Below the pieces are notes generated by a model that saw only the letters and a list, made by a program, of their open reading frames with translations, was not told the DNA's origin and searched no databases. A DNA stretch of 64,000 nucleotides from NCBI GenBank assembly GCA_038198445.1, contig JBBPZZ010000085.1, positions 1-64,000 on the forward strand, written 5' to 3'. A program made the position numbers and the translations under genes. Shown piece after piece: positions 41,192 to 50,519 of the stretch (position 1 is its first letter; the number at the start of each line of letters is the position of its first letter). This stretch comes from JACDDK01 sp038198445 (lineage in GTDB: Bacteria; Actinomycetota; Rubrobacteria; Rubrobacterales; Rubrobacteraceae).

Positions 41192-42717
41192 TCACCTTTC
41201 TCTACCGATTGGGCGGCGAGGAGATCCACCACCGCCTCAACGAGTCCCAGTATAGTGTACTCTGCCGCCTCAGCGTCTACCCGGATTCCATAACCACGCG
41301 CGGTGTCCGCGGTTATCGGACCGATGCAGGCGACCTTCGTCTCCGCGAGCATTGTTCCGGCCTCTTCGCCGAAAGTCCGGGCGAGGTTCTCGACAGTAGA
41401 ACTGGCTGTGAAGGTGACGCAATCTATCCCGCCCGCCGAGAGCCGCTCCGCGAGTGCGTTCTTTCCTACCGAAGATGGGACGGATTCATAGGCCGGTGGA
41501 ACGACCACTTCAGCGCCGGCCTCGCGGAGCTTGTCCGGCAAGACTTCCCGCGCCACCTTTGCCCGTGGAATTAGGATTCGTTGTCCAGAGAGCGAATCAC
41601 TTTCCAGAGCTTCGATCAATGCCTCCGCCCGGTACTCTTGCGGGATCACGTCGACCCGCAACCCCACCTCTTCGATCTTCTGCGCCGTCGCCGGACCGAT
41701 AGCCGCTATCCTCGCGTCGCGCGGCACGGAGCGAAGGTCCAGCCCGTGATGCCGGATCCGCTCCAGGAAAGCCTCGACACCGTTCACGCTGGTGAAGACT
41801 AGCCAGTCGAAGGAGTCTAGCTCCCGGATCGCCGCGTCCAGCGGCCCAAAGTCCTCCGGTGGCCGTATCTCGATGGTCGGAAACTCGTGGACCTCCGCGC
41901 CGAGCGCTTCGAGCTTCACGGAGAGTTCACCGGCCTGGGCGCGCGCCCGCGTAACCACAACGCGCCTTCCGAAGAGCGGACGCCGTTCATACCAATCGAG
42001 TCCGGCATCGCGTAACGAGACCACGTCGCCGACGACGGTGATCGCCGGCGGCTTCAGGTTCGCCTCAGCAACTTTCTCAGCAATGTCGCGCAGGGTCCCG
42101 GTAACGGTACGCTGCTCCGGGATGGTGCCCCATCGGACGCAGGCGACCGGCGTATCCGGGCTCTTCCCGGCGGAGATCAGCTCGGAGGAGATCTCCTTGA
42201 GCCTGCCGATTCCCATGTAGAGAACGAGCGTGTCCGCGCCGTTGGCTACCTTGCTCCAGTCTACGTCCGAGCGGCCCTTCGTCGGGTCTTCGTGTCCGGT
42301 GATGAAAGCCACGCTCGTCGAAATTCCCCGATGCGTAACCGGGATTCCGGCGTAAGCCGGGGCCGCCACGCCGCTCGTCACGCCGGGGACGGTCTCGAAG
42401 GGGATGCCGGCGTCTATAAGGTCCAGCGCCTCCTCTCCGCCGCGCCCGAAGATGTATGGGTCGCCGCCCTTCAGGCGGACCACCGTCTTGCCGGCGCGGC
42501 CAAGATCCACGAGGAGGGCATTGATCTCCTCCTGCGCCATCGAGGGGTTTCCGGGCTTTTTGCCGACGTAGATCAACTCAGCGCCGGGCTTCGCGTGCGC
42601 GAGCAGACTCTCCGGAGCAAGCCGGTCGTAGACGATAGCATCGGCTCCCTGGATAAGGCGAAGTCCCTTGATGGTAAAGAGGCCGGGGTCTCCGGGACCG
42701 GATCCAACCAGATACAC
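41188..42717 (-). CDS. Fused uroporphyrinogen-III methyltransferase and uroporphyrinogen-III synthase
   Basis: A 509-aa bifunctional protein. Residues 1-245 are CobA/SirA type: YLVGSGPGDPGLFTIKG, VVRLKGGDPYIFGRGGEEA and ITGHEDPTKG are SAM-binding motifs. Residues 250-509 are a HemD domain (VVVTRARAQAGELSVKLEAL, VFTSVNGVEAF and the late TFTASSTVENL). It thus closes the tetrapyrrole ring and diverts product to siroheme. GTG at 42717 is chosen because AGGAG is 6 bp upstream; TTG 42723 abuts it. Confidence 0.92.
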   Translation of the reverse strand: MYLVGSGPGDPGLFTIKGLRLIQGADAIVYDRLAPESLLAHAKPGAELIYVGKKPGNPSMAQEEINALLVDLGRAGKTVVRLKGGDPYIFGRGGEEALDLIDAGIPFETVPGVTSGVAAPAYAGIPVTHRGISTSVAFITGHEDPTKGRSDVDWSKVANGADTLVLYMGIGRLKEISSELISAGKSPDTPVACVRWGTIPEQRTVTGTLRDIAEKVAEANLKPPAITVVGDVVSLRDAGLDWYERRPLFGRRVVVTRARAQAGELSVKLEALGAEVHEFPTIEIRPPEDFGPLDAAIRELDSFDWLVFTSVNGVEAFLERIRHHGLDLRSVPRDARIAAIGPATAQKIEEVGLRVDVIPQEYRAEALIEALESDSLSGQRILIPRAKVAREVLPDKLREAGAEVVVPPAYESVPSSVGKNALAERLSAGGIDCVTFTASSTVENLARTFGEEAGTMLAETKVACIGPITADTARGYGIRVDAEAAEYTILGLVEAVVDLLAAQSVEKGE

Positions 42718-42719
42718 CG

Positions 42720-43625
42720 TCAACTCCTGACCTCCCGGATCTCACCGAGCACCACCGCAGCGCCCTGTTCTAGAAGGTCCCGCGCCAGCCGCTCCCCGAC
42801 TACTTCCGGCTCCACGCCTTCGGTCTCGCCCCGGTACACGAGCGCTCCGTCCGGGGAGGCAACAACGCCCCGCAGCCGGACCGTCTTATCCTCGACCGAG
42901 CCGAGCGCGCCGACCGGAACCCGGCATCCACCCTCCAGAGTCCGCAACATGGCGCGTTCGGCGAGGACGGCCCTCTCCGTCGTCGCGTGGTTCAAAGCCT
43001 CGCGGATGCGGCCGTTCAGCGGGTGATCTTCGAGCGTGGCGGCGGCGAGGGCGCCCTGGCCGACGGCGGGTAGCATGACTTCCGGCGGGATCACCGTGTA
43101 CGGCACGTCCAGCCCAATCCGCTCGAGTCCGGCGCGGGCGAGGACGAGAGCGTCCGCCGCTCCTCCGCGTACCTTACGGATGCGGGTGTCTATGTTGCCC
43201 CGGATCTCGACGATCCGCAGGTCCGGGCGGCGGTGGAGTAGCTGGGCGCGGCGGCGAAGGCTTGACGTTGCGACCACCGCTCCATCGGGCAGCCCGTCAA
43301 CCTCGTAACGGCTGTCGGAGATCAGGGCGTCCGAAGGGTCGTGCCGTTCAGTGATCGCCGCGAGCGCAATCCCCGACGGAGTCTCGGTCGGCACATCTTT
43401 GAGGGAGTGGATCGCCAGGTCTATCTCTCCGGTAAGTAGAGCTTCGTCTAGCTGCCGGGTGAAAACGTCCCGCTGATCTATAACGGAGAGCGGCACGTCG
43501 GGATGGTGCTCGCTGGTAGTCTTTATGACGCGCACTTCGACCTCAAGATCCGCTCCGCGCAGCTTGTCGGCGCAAAGTTCGGCTTGAGCAAGGGCGAGCC
43601 TGGAGCCTCGCGTCCCGAGAATCAC
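42720..43625 (-). CDS. hemC: Porphobilinogen deaminase (hydroxymethylbilane synthase)
   Basis: A 301-aa enzyme polymerising porphobilinogen. It has LGTRGSRLALAQAE at the N-terminus, the SLKDVPTETPSG loop, ATSSLRRRAQL and the dipyrromethane-cofactor Cys in RTLEGGCRVPVGA near residue 239. GTG start overlaps the hemA stop (GTGA). Confidence 0.95.
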   Translation of the reverse strand: MILGTRGSRLALAQAELCADKLRGADLEVEVRVIKTTSEHHPDVPLSVIDQRDVFTRQLDEALLTGEIDLAIHSLKDVPTETPSGIALAAITERHDPSDALISDSRYEVDGLPDGAVVATSSLRRRAQLLHRRPDLRIVEIRGNIDTRIRKVRGGAADALVLARAGLERIGLDVPYTVIPPEVMLPAVGQGALAAATLEDHPLNGRIREALNHATTERAVLAERAMLRTLEGGCRVPVGALGSVEDKTVRLRGVVASPDGALVYRGETEGVEPEVVGERLARDLLEQGAAVVLGEIREVRS

Positions 43626-44935
43626 GGGTTCTCCGGCGCTCGTGAGGATCGGGGTACTGAGCGGTGCAGCTCTACGTTTAAGTCTTCGAGGGCGAGCAAC
43701 CGGCGCCGGACCTCGATGCCGTCTACGGGATTTCCCGCTTCGGCGAGCGCTTTTAGCTCGGAGATTGGCCCGTGCAGCAGCTTGTTGACGAGCGAGTGGC
43801 TCATGCGCTCGACGGTCTCGGCCTCCTCAGGGGAGAGGTCCATCCTTTTGAGCGCGCGGGATAGCTCGTGACGCCGGATGTCCTCCGCGCCGCTCCTCAA
43901 CTCCTGGATAAACGGTACGACGTGCAGCGTACTGATCCAACTCATGTAATCGAGGACAGCCGGACCGATCATGGCCTCGCCCTTCTCGGCGGCCAGCCCC
44001 CGGTCGTCGGCGTTGTGGTCCGCGACCGACCGCAGATCGTCTATGTCGTAGACGTAAACCTGGTCGAGCGTCTGCACCGCGGGATCCACGTCTCGCGGCA
44101 CCGCTATGTCTATGAAGAACAACGGCTCCGTACGTCCCTGAAGCGCACCGGCGACGACCTCACTACCAATAACCCAATCCCCCGAGCCCGTGGAGCTAAC
44201 CACCACATCGACCTCCGGCAACTCACCGGCGATAACCTCGAACGGGACTGCCCGGCCTCCGACCCGATCCGCCAGAAGGCGCGCCCGCTCGGCGGTACGG
44301 TTGGCGATCCGGACGTCCTCGACCCCGCGCGCCCGGAGGTGTTTGACTACGAGCTCGCTCATGTCCCCCGCGCCCACGACCAGAGCCCGGCGCCCGTTGA
44401 GCGTCCCGAAGACCTCCTCGGCGAGCTTCACCGCTACGTGTGGCACGGAGATGGAGCTATCCCCGATTCCGGTCTCCGTCCTCACCTTCTTCCCTACCCG
44501 AAGCGACGTGTGGAAGAGCCGGTTGAGGACCGACCCGGCGCACCTCTCCTCGGTCGCCAACCGGTAAGCCTCGCGAACCTGGCCCAGTATCTCGGACTCC
44601 CCGACGACCATTGAGTCCAGAGAGCTCGCCACCCGATAAACGTGCCGCGCGGCCTCGGCGTCCGTCAACCAGTAGGTATCACGTTCCAAAGTTTCGCGGT
44701 CCACGCCGCGATCTTTCGCGATGGCATCGAGCATCGGGGAGCGGGCGCTATCATCCTCGACGACGGCGTAGAGCTCGGTCCGGTTACACGTCGAGAGCAA
44801 CACGGCCTCCGAGGCCACACCCTCTTCCACAAGCCCGCGCAGGAAGCCCCGGATCGCGCACGGCGGGAAAGCGACCCGCTCGCGTACCTCGACCGGCGCC
44901 GAGCGGTGGTTCATCCCCGCAACCGCGATAAGCAC
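43622..44935 (-). CDS. hemA: Glutamyl-tRNA reductase
   Basis: A 437-aa first enzyme of the C5 heme pathway. AGMNHRSAPVEVRERVAF and STCNRTELYAV with the catalytic Cys near residue 50 lie in the N-terminal domain; VVGAGDMSELVVKHL near 183 is the NADPH site; the C-terminal helix bundle follows. GTG start overlaps the end of the siroheme gene by 25 bp. The usual heme-sensitive N-terminal Lys region is present but no regulatory motif is obvious. Confidence 0.95.
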   Translation of the reverse strand: MLIAVAGMNHRSAPVEVRERVAFPPCAIRGFLRGLVEEGVASEAVLLSTCNRTELYAVVEDDSARSPMLDAIAKDRGVDRETLERDTYWLTDAEAARHVYRVASSLDSMVVGESEILGQVREAYRLATEERCAGSVLNRLFHTSLRVGKKVRTETGIGDSSISVPHVAVKLAEEVFGTLNGRRALVVGAGDMSELVVKHLRARGVEDVRIANRTAERARLLADRVGGRAVPFEVIAGELPEVDVVVSSTGSGDWVIGSEVVAGALQGRTEPLFFIDIAVPRDVDPAVQTLDQVYVYDIDDLRSVADHNADDRGLAAEKGEAMIGPAVLDYMSWISTLHVVPFIQELRSGAEDIRRHELSRALKRMDLSPEEAETVERMSHSLVNKLLHGPISELKALAEAGNPVDGIEVRRRLLALEDLNVELHRSVPRSSRAPENP

Positions 44936-45471
44936 CGGCTCACCTCCTCTTCCAGCCTCTCATTCGTCTTCTCGCCACTCTTCCGGGCCTTGTCGAACTC
45001 CTCGACCAATCCCAACCACTCCGGCCCGAAAGCGTCCTCCAGCTCACTTCGAACCCTACGCGCCAGCGTCGGCGAGGCCCCGCCAGTCGAGACCGCGACC
45101 TGAAGTCTTCCGCGCCGGAGCGTCGAAGGCAGGGCGAAGTCACCCTCCGGCGGATTGTCCGCAACGTTTATCGGGATGCCGCGCTCTTTAGCCTCCCGCG
45201 CTACCGCCGCATTGACTTCCCGCGAATCCGTGGCGGTGAACGCAAGATATGCTCCTGTCAGGTCGCCCGGTTCGTAGGGCCTGCGCCGCACTTCGAAGGC
45301 CATGCTCTCAAGCTCCGGTTTGACCTCGGGAGAGATCACCACTACCTCCGCCTGAGACTGCAAGAGCTTGCGCGCCTTGCGATTGGCGACCGCGCCGCCT
45401 CCGACTACCACGCAGCGCTTACCGGATAGGTCGAGAAATATGGGATAAAGAACAGCGTTTTCGCCCTCGAT
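44911..45471 (-). CDS. Precorrin-2 dehydrogenase (siroheme synthase N-terminal type)
   Basis: A 186-aa NAD-dependent dehydrogenase (Met8/CysG-N) that, with the CobA domain nearby, leads to siroheme. YPIFLDLSGKRCVVVGGG is the family N-terminus and STGGASPTLARRVRSELE near residue 127 the conserved substrate region. Homology extends upstream of the first canonical codon (GTG 45411) to a region with no ATG, GTG or TTG; ATC at 45471-45469, preceded by TTAGGAGAGAGAG, is the best start. The first gene of the overlapping heme run. Confidence 0.8.
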   Translation of the reverse strand: MEGENAVLYPIFLDLSGKRCVVVGGGAVANRKARKLLQSQAEVVVISPEVKPELESMAFEVRRRPYEPGDLTGAYLAFTATDSREVNAAVAREAKERGIPINVADNPPEGDFALPSTLRRGRLQVAVSTGGASPTLARRVRSELEDAFGPEWLGLVEEFDKARKSGEKTNERLEEEVSRCLSRLRG

Positions 45472-45592
45472 CTCTCTCTCCTAAGAACGGTCCGGGGCCA
45501 CAAATTAGTCCAAAAGTCTAGCATAGCCCGTTCGCCAATATCATTGCCTGACAAAGTGTTGCATGAACCGTTCCCCAGGGCCGTGTAAGCCT

Positions 45593-46051
45593 TCACGAAG
45601 CCAGATCTTCTTTTGTCTTTTCTAGAACTCTCAAGCCTCCTATCTCCATCTCTTTATCCACGGCCTTGCACATATCGTAGACCGTCAAGGCGGCGACGCT
45701 GGCCGCCGTCAGGGCTTCCATCTCCACGCCGGTACGGTCGCTGGCGCGGGCGATAGCCACGATCTGGATGCGGTCTTCCTCCACACCAAACTCAACGTCC
45801 ACGGAGGTCAGGTTCAAGCCGTGACAGAGCGGGATCAAATCGGGAGTGCGTTTGGCCGCCATGACACCAGCGATCCTGGCGGTGTTGAGGGCGTCGCCCT
45901 TCGGCAACGCTTTCTCCAGGAGAAGAGCCACCGTCTCAGGAGACATTTTTATGTACCCACCGGCTCTGGCCGTTCTTCGGATCGCCGCCTTCGCCCCTAC
46001 GTCGACCATTCGCGCTGAACCCTCTTGGTCCAGGTGTGAAAACTCCGCCAT
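45593..46051 (-). CDS. moaC: Cyclic pyranopterin monophosphate synthase
   Basis: A 152-aa molybdenum-cofactor enzyme. ARMVDVGAKAAIRRTARAGG opens it, IPLCHGLNLTSVDVEF near residue 73 is the substrate loop and MEALTAASVAALTVYDMCKA near 110 the conserved helix. It adjoins the EEP-family gene directly (1-bp spacing). Other moa genes are not in the window. Confidence 0.93.
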   Translation of the reverse strand: MAEFSHLDQEGSARMVDVGAKAAIRRTARAGGYIKMSPETVALLLEKALPKGDALNTARIAGVMAAKRTPDLIPLCHGLNLTSVDVEFGVEEDRIQIVAIARASDRTGVEMEALTAASVAALTVYDMCKAVDKEMEIGGLRVLEKTKEDLAS

Positions 46052-46756
46052 CTAAGACACCTCCAACTCTGCTCTGACCAGGCGATGATCGCTCCGGCTC
46101 TTCTTCATGGAGTATCCCATTTCCTGAAATCTACCCTGGTAAAGCACGTAGTCTATACGGCGTCCGCTGTTGTGCGTCGGCTCTTCGGATCCAGCCATTT
46201 TCAGACCAGTCGTCAGGAGCAGATCCAAGAGAAATAAGTCTCCCGGCGTGGCGTTGAGGTCGCCAGCTAATAGCGTATCGCCTTCACCCACCAATTCCGG
46301 CAGCAAGGAAAGGCACCGGTCACGCAGCCACGGTTCGTAGGGCAGGTGGGTGTTCATAACCCGCATCTCATGCCCGCCCCACAGTATTCGCGCAACCTGC
46401 GCCGCGCGCGGTGAGAGACCGTCCGGCCAGCCATGTCGCCGCCCAGGATACAGGGCACGAACCCGCCGCATCGACCATTCTTTGGGGATCAAACCTAGAC
46501 ACGAGTTCAGTTGCGCCGCGCGGCGCTCGATAAATCGGGCATCTTCGGGAAGCATGGTTACCAGGAACTCCCATCCAAACATCACGGGCGAGATGTAGGC
46601 CCGTCTTCCGAAGCGCTTCTTGATCTCCCACGCTCGTGAGATACTGACTTCCTGAAGAAAGATCAACGTCCGATCTTCACGGAGCAGCCCATCCAGAGCT
46701 TCGTCGCGGCCCTTGCGCTCTCGATAGGTGTTGTAGGTGGCGACCTTTAGCCTCAT
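46052..46756 (-). CDS. Endonuclease/exonuclease/phosphatase-family protein
   Basis: A 234-aa member of the EEP (DNase I-like) fold. Metal and catalytic motifs are FLQEVS near residue 34, MNTHLPYEPW near 134, LAGDLNATPGD near 164, RRIDYVLY near 200 and the final SDHRLVRAE. It could hydrolyse phosphodiesters or phosphomonoesters; the substrate is unknown. The stop adjoins the moaC start and the tRNA-Sec gene lies just upstream. Confidence 0.85.
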   Translation of the reverse strand: MRLKVATYNTYRERKGRDEALDGLLREDRTLIFLQEVSISRAWEIKKRFGRRAYISPVMFGWEFLVTMLPEDARFIERRAAQLNSCLGLIPKEWSMRRVRALYPGRRHGWPDGLSPRAAQVARILWGGHEMRVMNTHLPYEPWLRDRCLSLLPELVGEGDTLLAGDLNATPGDLFLLDLLLTTGLKMAGSEEPTHNSGRRIDYVLYQGRFQEMGYSMKKSRSDHRLVRAELEVS

Positions 46757-46777
46757 CTAAACATCGTACATCAGGAG

Positions 46778-46866
46778 CGGAATGCGGGGGAATCGAACCG
46801 CCACGGCCGCAAGACGGCCGCAAACCGGTTTTGAAGACCGGCCGGGCCACCAGGCCCACGCATTCC
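46778..46866 (-). tRNA. selC: tRNA-Sec (anticodon TCA)
   Basis: An 89-nt tRNA with the selenocysteine hallmarks: 8-bp acceptor stem GGAATGCG/CGCATTCC, an extended D stem (GGGCC...GGCCC), anticodon TCA in the loop of a GGCCGG-type arm, a long variable arm (GCGGCCGT...GCGGCCGT region) and a T arm with GTTCGATTC. The discriminator is G and CCA is not encoded. It lies 36 bp downstream of selB on the same strand. Confidence 0.95.
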
Positions 46867-46901
46867 AGGGTTCAGGCTCCGCACGTATTCTAGTCTATCG
46901 A

Positions 46902-48740
46902 TCAGCGGTAGCGGCGGGTCAGGACGCGGGCATCTCCGACGCGGTGGGTAACTCCCGCGCGATCCGAGTACTCCAGCCACGCCTGGGCGTACTTGCGGCT
47001 CGTACCCAGCCGGTCGCGCAGACCCGCAAGCGTAACCTCCCCTTCCTCGCGGCAGACGGTTCTTATGTGATCCAGAACCGTCTCGGCACTATCGCGCGCA
47101 CCAAAAAGCGCTCCGCCGAGGTCCACGGCCTCGCTGCGTTTCAACAGCAGGCGCAGCGCCGCCACGGATTCCGTAGCGGGCGGTTCCATACCCGCTGCCC
47201 GCAGCTCATCCAGCAACTCCCGCGCCTCGCGTTCGAGTTCGGGAGGGACTTCGTCCGCGCCGGCGGCACTCACGCCGGCGCCGGTGATCCGGACCTCCTC
47301 TTTCGCCATGTCGGCGAGTAGCGCGTCCGCTAGCCGGGCCGAGAGACCCGTGGCGGTTCGGGCCTCGGCGACGCTCAACACCGGGCTCTCGGGCCGTTCA
47401 TCCAGGCGGATCCCAAGAGAGTTCAGGAGCCGCTCCCTTGCCGACGCGGCCTCGCTGGCGAGGGCGTAGAAGTCTCCGATCTCCTCTACTTCCGGCACGC
47501 TTCGGGCCGCGGTTCGCGCTTCTTCGGGTGTGCCGGATACGAGCAGAGAGATCTCCTCGGCGGTCATGCCTTCCCGGGGAGCGCGGGCCAGGGAGAGCGC
47601 GATGATTCGTGCGGAATCCTTACTCTCCAGAGCTTCGAGCCAAGAAGGGTCCGGGGCGTGACCCGCCGGAGCGGCGTCGAGTATCGTCCCTCCGCCGATG
47701 GTAATTTGAGGTCCCATCGAGCGCAGTACAAACCTGTCGCCGGAGAGCGCTACCAACGGCTCGTCCAGCTTCAGCCGGGCAAACGCGCTCTCACCGGACG
47801 ATAACTCCTCGCGCTCCATCAAGCGGACCCGCGCGTTCGTCGAACGCGTCCCGTGATGAAGTCGCACCCGGATACCCTGGCGAAGTGGACGCGCGTTCTC
47901 CAGAATGCGGATACGCGCATCGACCTCCCGGGTCTCCAGAGCAGGCCAGGAGAGCAACACGTCACCCGGCTCGATCTGATACGGTTCGACTCCCGCGAGA
48001 TCCAGGGCCGTCCTCGCCCCGGCATACGCCACCTCCGCCGGATGGCCGTGGTTCTGGATGCCGCGCACCCTGGGACGATGCCCGCCGGCGGTAAATAAAG
48101 TATCTCCGGAACGTATCTCACCCGACCACAACGTCCCCGTGACCACCACCCCGATCCCTTTCAGCACGAAAGACCGGTCCACCGGGAGCCGCGCCAACGC
48201 GCCGGAGCTGCCGTTCGGCGTCAGCGGCGCGAGACCGTCGATCGCCGTCAAGAGCGTGTCCACACCATCGCCGGTCACGCCGCTGACGCGCAAGATTGGG
48301 ACTTCGATCCCGACGGATTCGAGTAACTCCGCCACGTCAAGCTCGGCAAGATCGACCATCTCCTCGTCCACGGCGTCGATCTTGGTGAGCGCCACTACGC
48401 CTCGATCGACGCCGAGTACACGCAGCACGTCGAGGTGTTCTCTGGTCTGGGGCATTACGCCGTCGTCGGCGGCGACTACGAGCAGGAAGGCGTCCACGCC
48501 GGTGGATCCCGCGACCATGTTCTTTACGAACCGCTCGTGTCCCGGCACGTCTACCAGACTCGCCCTACGTCCACCCGGCAGGTCAAGCTCCGCATAGCCC
48601 GGCACGATGGAGATGCCCCGCCGATGTTCCTCCTCCAGCCGGTCCGTGTCCGTGCCGGTCATGTAGCGCACCAACGTGGTCTTGCCGTGGTCCACATGCC
48701 CCGCAGTACCTATGGTGAGCGCTATCGGACGGTCATCCAC
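46902..48740 (-). CDS. selB: Selenocysteine-specific elongation factor
   Basis: A 612-aa EF-Tu-like GTPase delivering Sec-tRNA to UGA codons. GTAGHVDHGKTTLVRYMTG is the P-loop, GRRASLVDVPGHERFVKNMV switch II/G3 and TKIDAVDE the base motif. Residues beyond about 400 are the winged-helix repeats that bind the SECIS hairpin. GTG start with AGGAG upstream, overlapping selA by 8 bp. The SelB-tRNA-Sec-SelA cluster implies selenoproteins elsewhere in the genome. Confidence 0.95.
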   Translation of the reverse strand: MDDRPIALTIGTAGHVDHGKTTLVRYMTGTDTDRLEEEHRRGISIVPGYAELDLPGGRRASLVDVPGHERFVKNMVAGSTGVDAFLLVVAADDGVMPQTREHLDVLRVLGVDRGVVALTKIDAVDEEMVDLAELDVAELLESVGIEVPILRVSGVTGDGVDTLLTAIDGLAPLTPNGSSGALARLPVDRSFVLKGIGVVVTGTLWSGEIRSGDTLFTAGGHRPRVRGIQNHGHPAEVAYAGARTALDLAGVEPYQIEPGDVLLSWPALETREVDARIRILENARPLRQGIRVRLHHGTRSTNARVRLMEREELSSGESAFARLKLDEPLVALSGDRFVLRSMGPQITIGGGTILDAAPAGHAPDPSWLEALESKDSARIIALSLARAPREGMTAEEISLLVSGTPEEARTAARSVPEVEEIGDFYALASEAASARERLLNSLGIRLDERPESPVLSVAEARTATGLSARLADALLADMAKEEVRITGAGVSAAGADEVPPELEREARELLDELRAAGMEPPATESVAALRLLLKRSEAVDLGGALFGARDSAETVLDHIRTVCREEGEVTLAGLRDRLGTSRKYAQAWLEYSDRAGVTHRVGDARVLTRRYR

Positions 48741-50094
48741 GGGCGCTCCTCACGGCTTCCACTACGGCCTCCTCATCCTCCGGCAAGAGCGTCCGCACGT
48801 CTAGCCACAGCCAACCGTCATGCACCCGGCCCACCACCGGCAACTCCGAGGCCCGGAGCCTACCGGCCAGAGTCTCGGCGTCGCCGTATCTCAGGCGCAC
48901 GGCAAACGACGGTATTTCGTACATGGGAAGCGTACCGCCGCCACTGCGGGCCACGGAGGGCGCGATATCCACTTCCACATCGGGCGCGGCGGGCGCTAGT
49001 TTCTCCGCGAGTTGCCGGGCCCGCGCCTCCATTTCGGAAGCGGGAGCATGGAGCATCTTCAGGGTCGGCAGCTCTTCGAGAGCGGTTCCTTCCAGATAGG
49101 CTCCGAGGGTTGCTTCGAGCGCGGCGAGGCAGAGCTTGTCAGCGCGCAAAGCACGGGCGAGCGGGTGGCGGCGCATCGCGGAGACCCAACGGGACCCCCC
49201 AACCGCTATCCCGGCCTGGGGACCGCCGAGTAGCTTGTCCCCGGAGAAGATAGTGAGCGCCGCTCCATCCCGCACCGCGCTCCGCACCAGCGGTTCGCCA
49301 CTAACTGGAAGCAATGCTCCGCTCCCGACATCGGCTATTACCGGTAGATTTAGAGTCGACAATTCCCCGACCTCGACCGACTCGACGAAACCCTGTATCT
49401 CGAAGTTGCTCGGATGGACCCACAGGATGGCGCGGGTGTTCTGGTTTATCGCCCGCTCATAGTCCGAGAGCCTTGTTCGATTGGTGGTACCTACCTCCCG
49501 AAGCCGGGTCCCGGAGAGCTCCAGCACCTCCGGTATGCGGAAGCCGCCCCCGATCTCGATTAGCTGGCCCCGCGAGACGATCACCTCCGGAACCTCACCC
49601 CGATACTCCATCTCCGATACTACCGCCGATAGTGCGAGCAGCGTAGCCCCGGCGCAGTTGTTGACGACCAGCGCGTCTTCGGCGCCCGTCAACTCACGAA
49701 GCAACGGCACCGCATGGTCGTAGCGCGAGCCTCTGCCTCCGGTCGCAAGGTCGTATTCGAGGTTCGAGTAATGCCTCGCGGCCCCCGCGGCCGCCTGTAT
49801 CGCGCGCTCCGAGAGAACGGACCGACCGAGGTTCGTGTGGAGGATGACTCCGGTACCGTTTATTATACGGCGCGGACCCCTGGCGGCGAGCAACCTGGAC
49901 GCCGTCTCCAGCACGGCTTCCTCGGCAATGTCCGCGTCCTCACCGACTAGTATCTGGCGCCGCGTCAGGTTCAGCGACTCGCGAATCGCGGATGTCGTGG
50001 TTACCGTTCCATAACGCTCCACAAGCGGCGCGGCCAGCCAGTTCCGCAGCACCGCGTCCACGGCGGGAAGGCTCCTCAAGCGTTCTTTTCTCAC
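48733..50094 (-). CDS. selA: L-seryl-tRNA(Sec) selenium transferase
   Basis: A 453-aa PLP enzyme converting Ser-tRNA(Sec) to Sec-tRNA(Sec). RSLPAVDAVLRNW opens the conserved region, INGTGVILHTNLGRSVLSE near residue 73 and FSGDKLLGGPQAGI near 272 (Schiff-base Lys) are characteristic. The GTG at 50094 is preferred, with GGAG 11 bp upstream; GTG 50106 is also possible and the longer frame to 50379 is rejected because a convincing divergent gene occupies that DNA. Confidence 0.93.
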   Translation of the reverse strand: MRKERLRSLPAVDAVLRNWLAAPLVERYGTVTTTSAIRESLNLTRRQILVGEDADIAEEAVLETASRLLAARGPRRIINGTGVILHTNLGRSVLSERAIQAAAGAARHYSNLEYDLATGGRGSRYDHAVPLLRELTGAEDALVVNNCAGATLLALSAVVSEMEYRGEVPEVIVSRGQLIEIGGGFRIPEVLELSGTRLREVGTTNRTRLSDYERAINQNTRAILWVHPSNFEIQGFVESVEVGELSTLNLPVIADVGSGALLPVSGEPLVRSAVRDGAALTIFSGDKLLGGPQAGIAVGGSRWVSAMRRHPLARALRADKLCLAALEATLGAYLEGTALEELPTLKMLHAPASEMEARARQLAEKLAPAAPDVEVDIAPSVARSGGGTLPMYEIPSFAVRLRYGDAETLAGRLRASELPVVGRVHDGWLWLDVRTLLPEDEEAVVEAVRSARG

Positions 50095-50158
50095 TTCTTC
50101 CAACACTCCGTTCAGTATAACGCGGGGGCAGGCTCGTCCGTCTATATCGGGGACTCCT

Positions 50159-50503
50159 ATGCTAAACTTGCGCCGTAGATCCAAGGTTACCGGAGGATGG
50201 TGTTTTCCATTGCGCGAGGGCTCTACGAGGTTTGTGATCGGCATTGCGCTTGGCGCGGCTGGCGGCTTTGCCATCGGGACGGTCGCCGCGACGCCGGCTG
50301 CGCGCTCCGCGAGCCAATCGGCGCTCGGCGGCGTGGGAATCTCCGCACAATTCATTGGGAAGACCGCTGTCAGTGCCACTCGCGGGCTTGGTAGGGCTCT
50401 CGAATCCGGCTATACGCGTATCCGGGGGCGGGAAGCGTACCTCGAACACGAGATAGAAGAACTGCGGGAGCAGATCACACGCCTCGAACAGCGCATGGAT
50501 TGA
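50159..50503 (+). CDS. Small YtxH-like membrane protein
   Basis: A protein of up to 114 aa with one glycine/alanine-rich membrane helix (FVIGIALGAAGGFAIGTVAA) and a C-terminal coiled coil (YLEHEIEELREQITRLEQ). ATG at 50159 has no strong ribosome site; TTG at 50210, after CCGGAGG, is an alternative giving 97 aa. It is divergent from selA. It resembles small envelope proteins without known function. Confidence 0.6.
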   Translation: MLNLRRRSKVTGGWCFPLREGSTRFVIGIALGAAGGFAIGTVAATPAARSASQSALGGVGISAQFIGKTAVSATRGLGRALESGYTRIRGREAYLEHEIEELREQITRLEQRMD

Positions 50504-50519
50504 TCCAGTTCTCCCGCTT

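Noticed and set aside
40016..41293. 425-aa open frame opposite hemB
   Set aside because: Antisense shadow of hemB with no recognisable domain.
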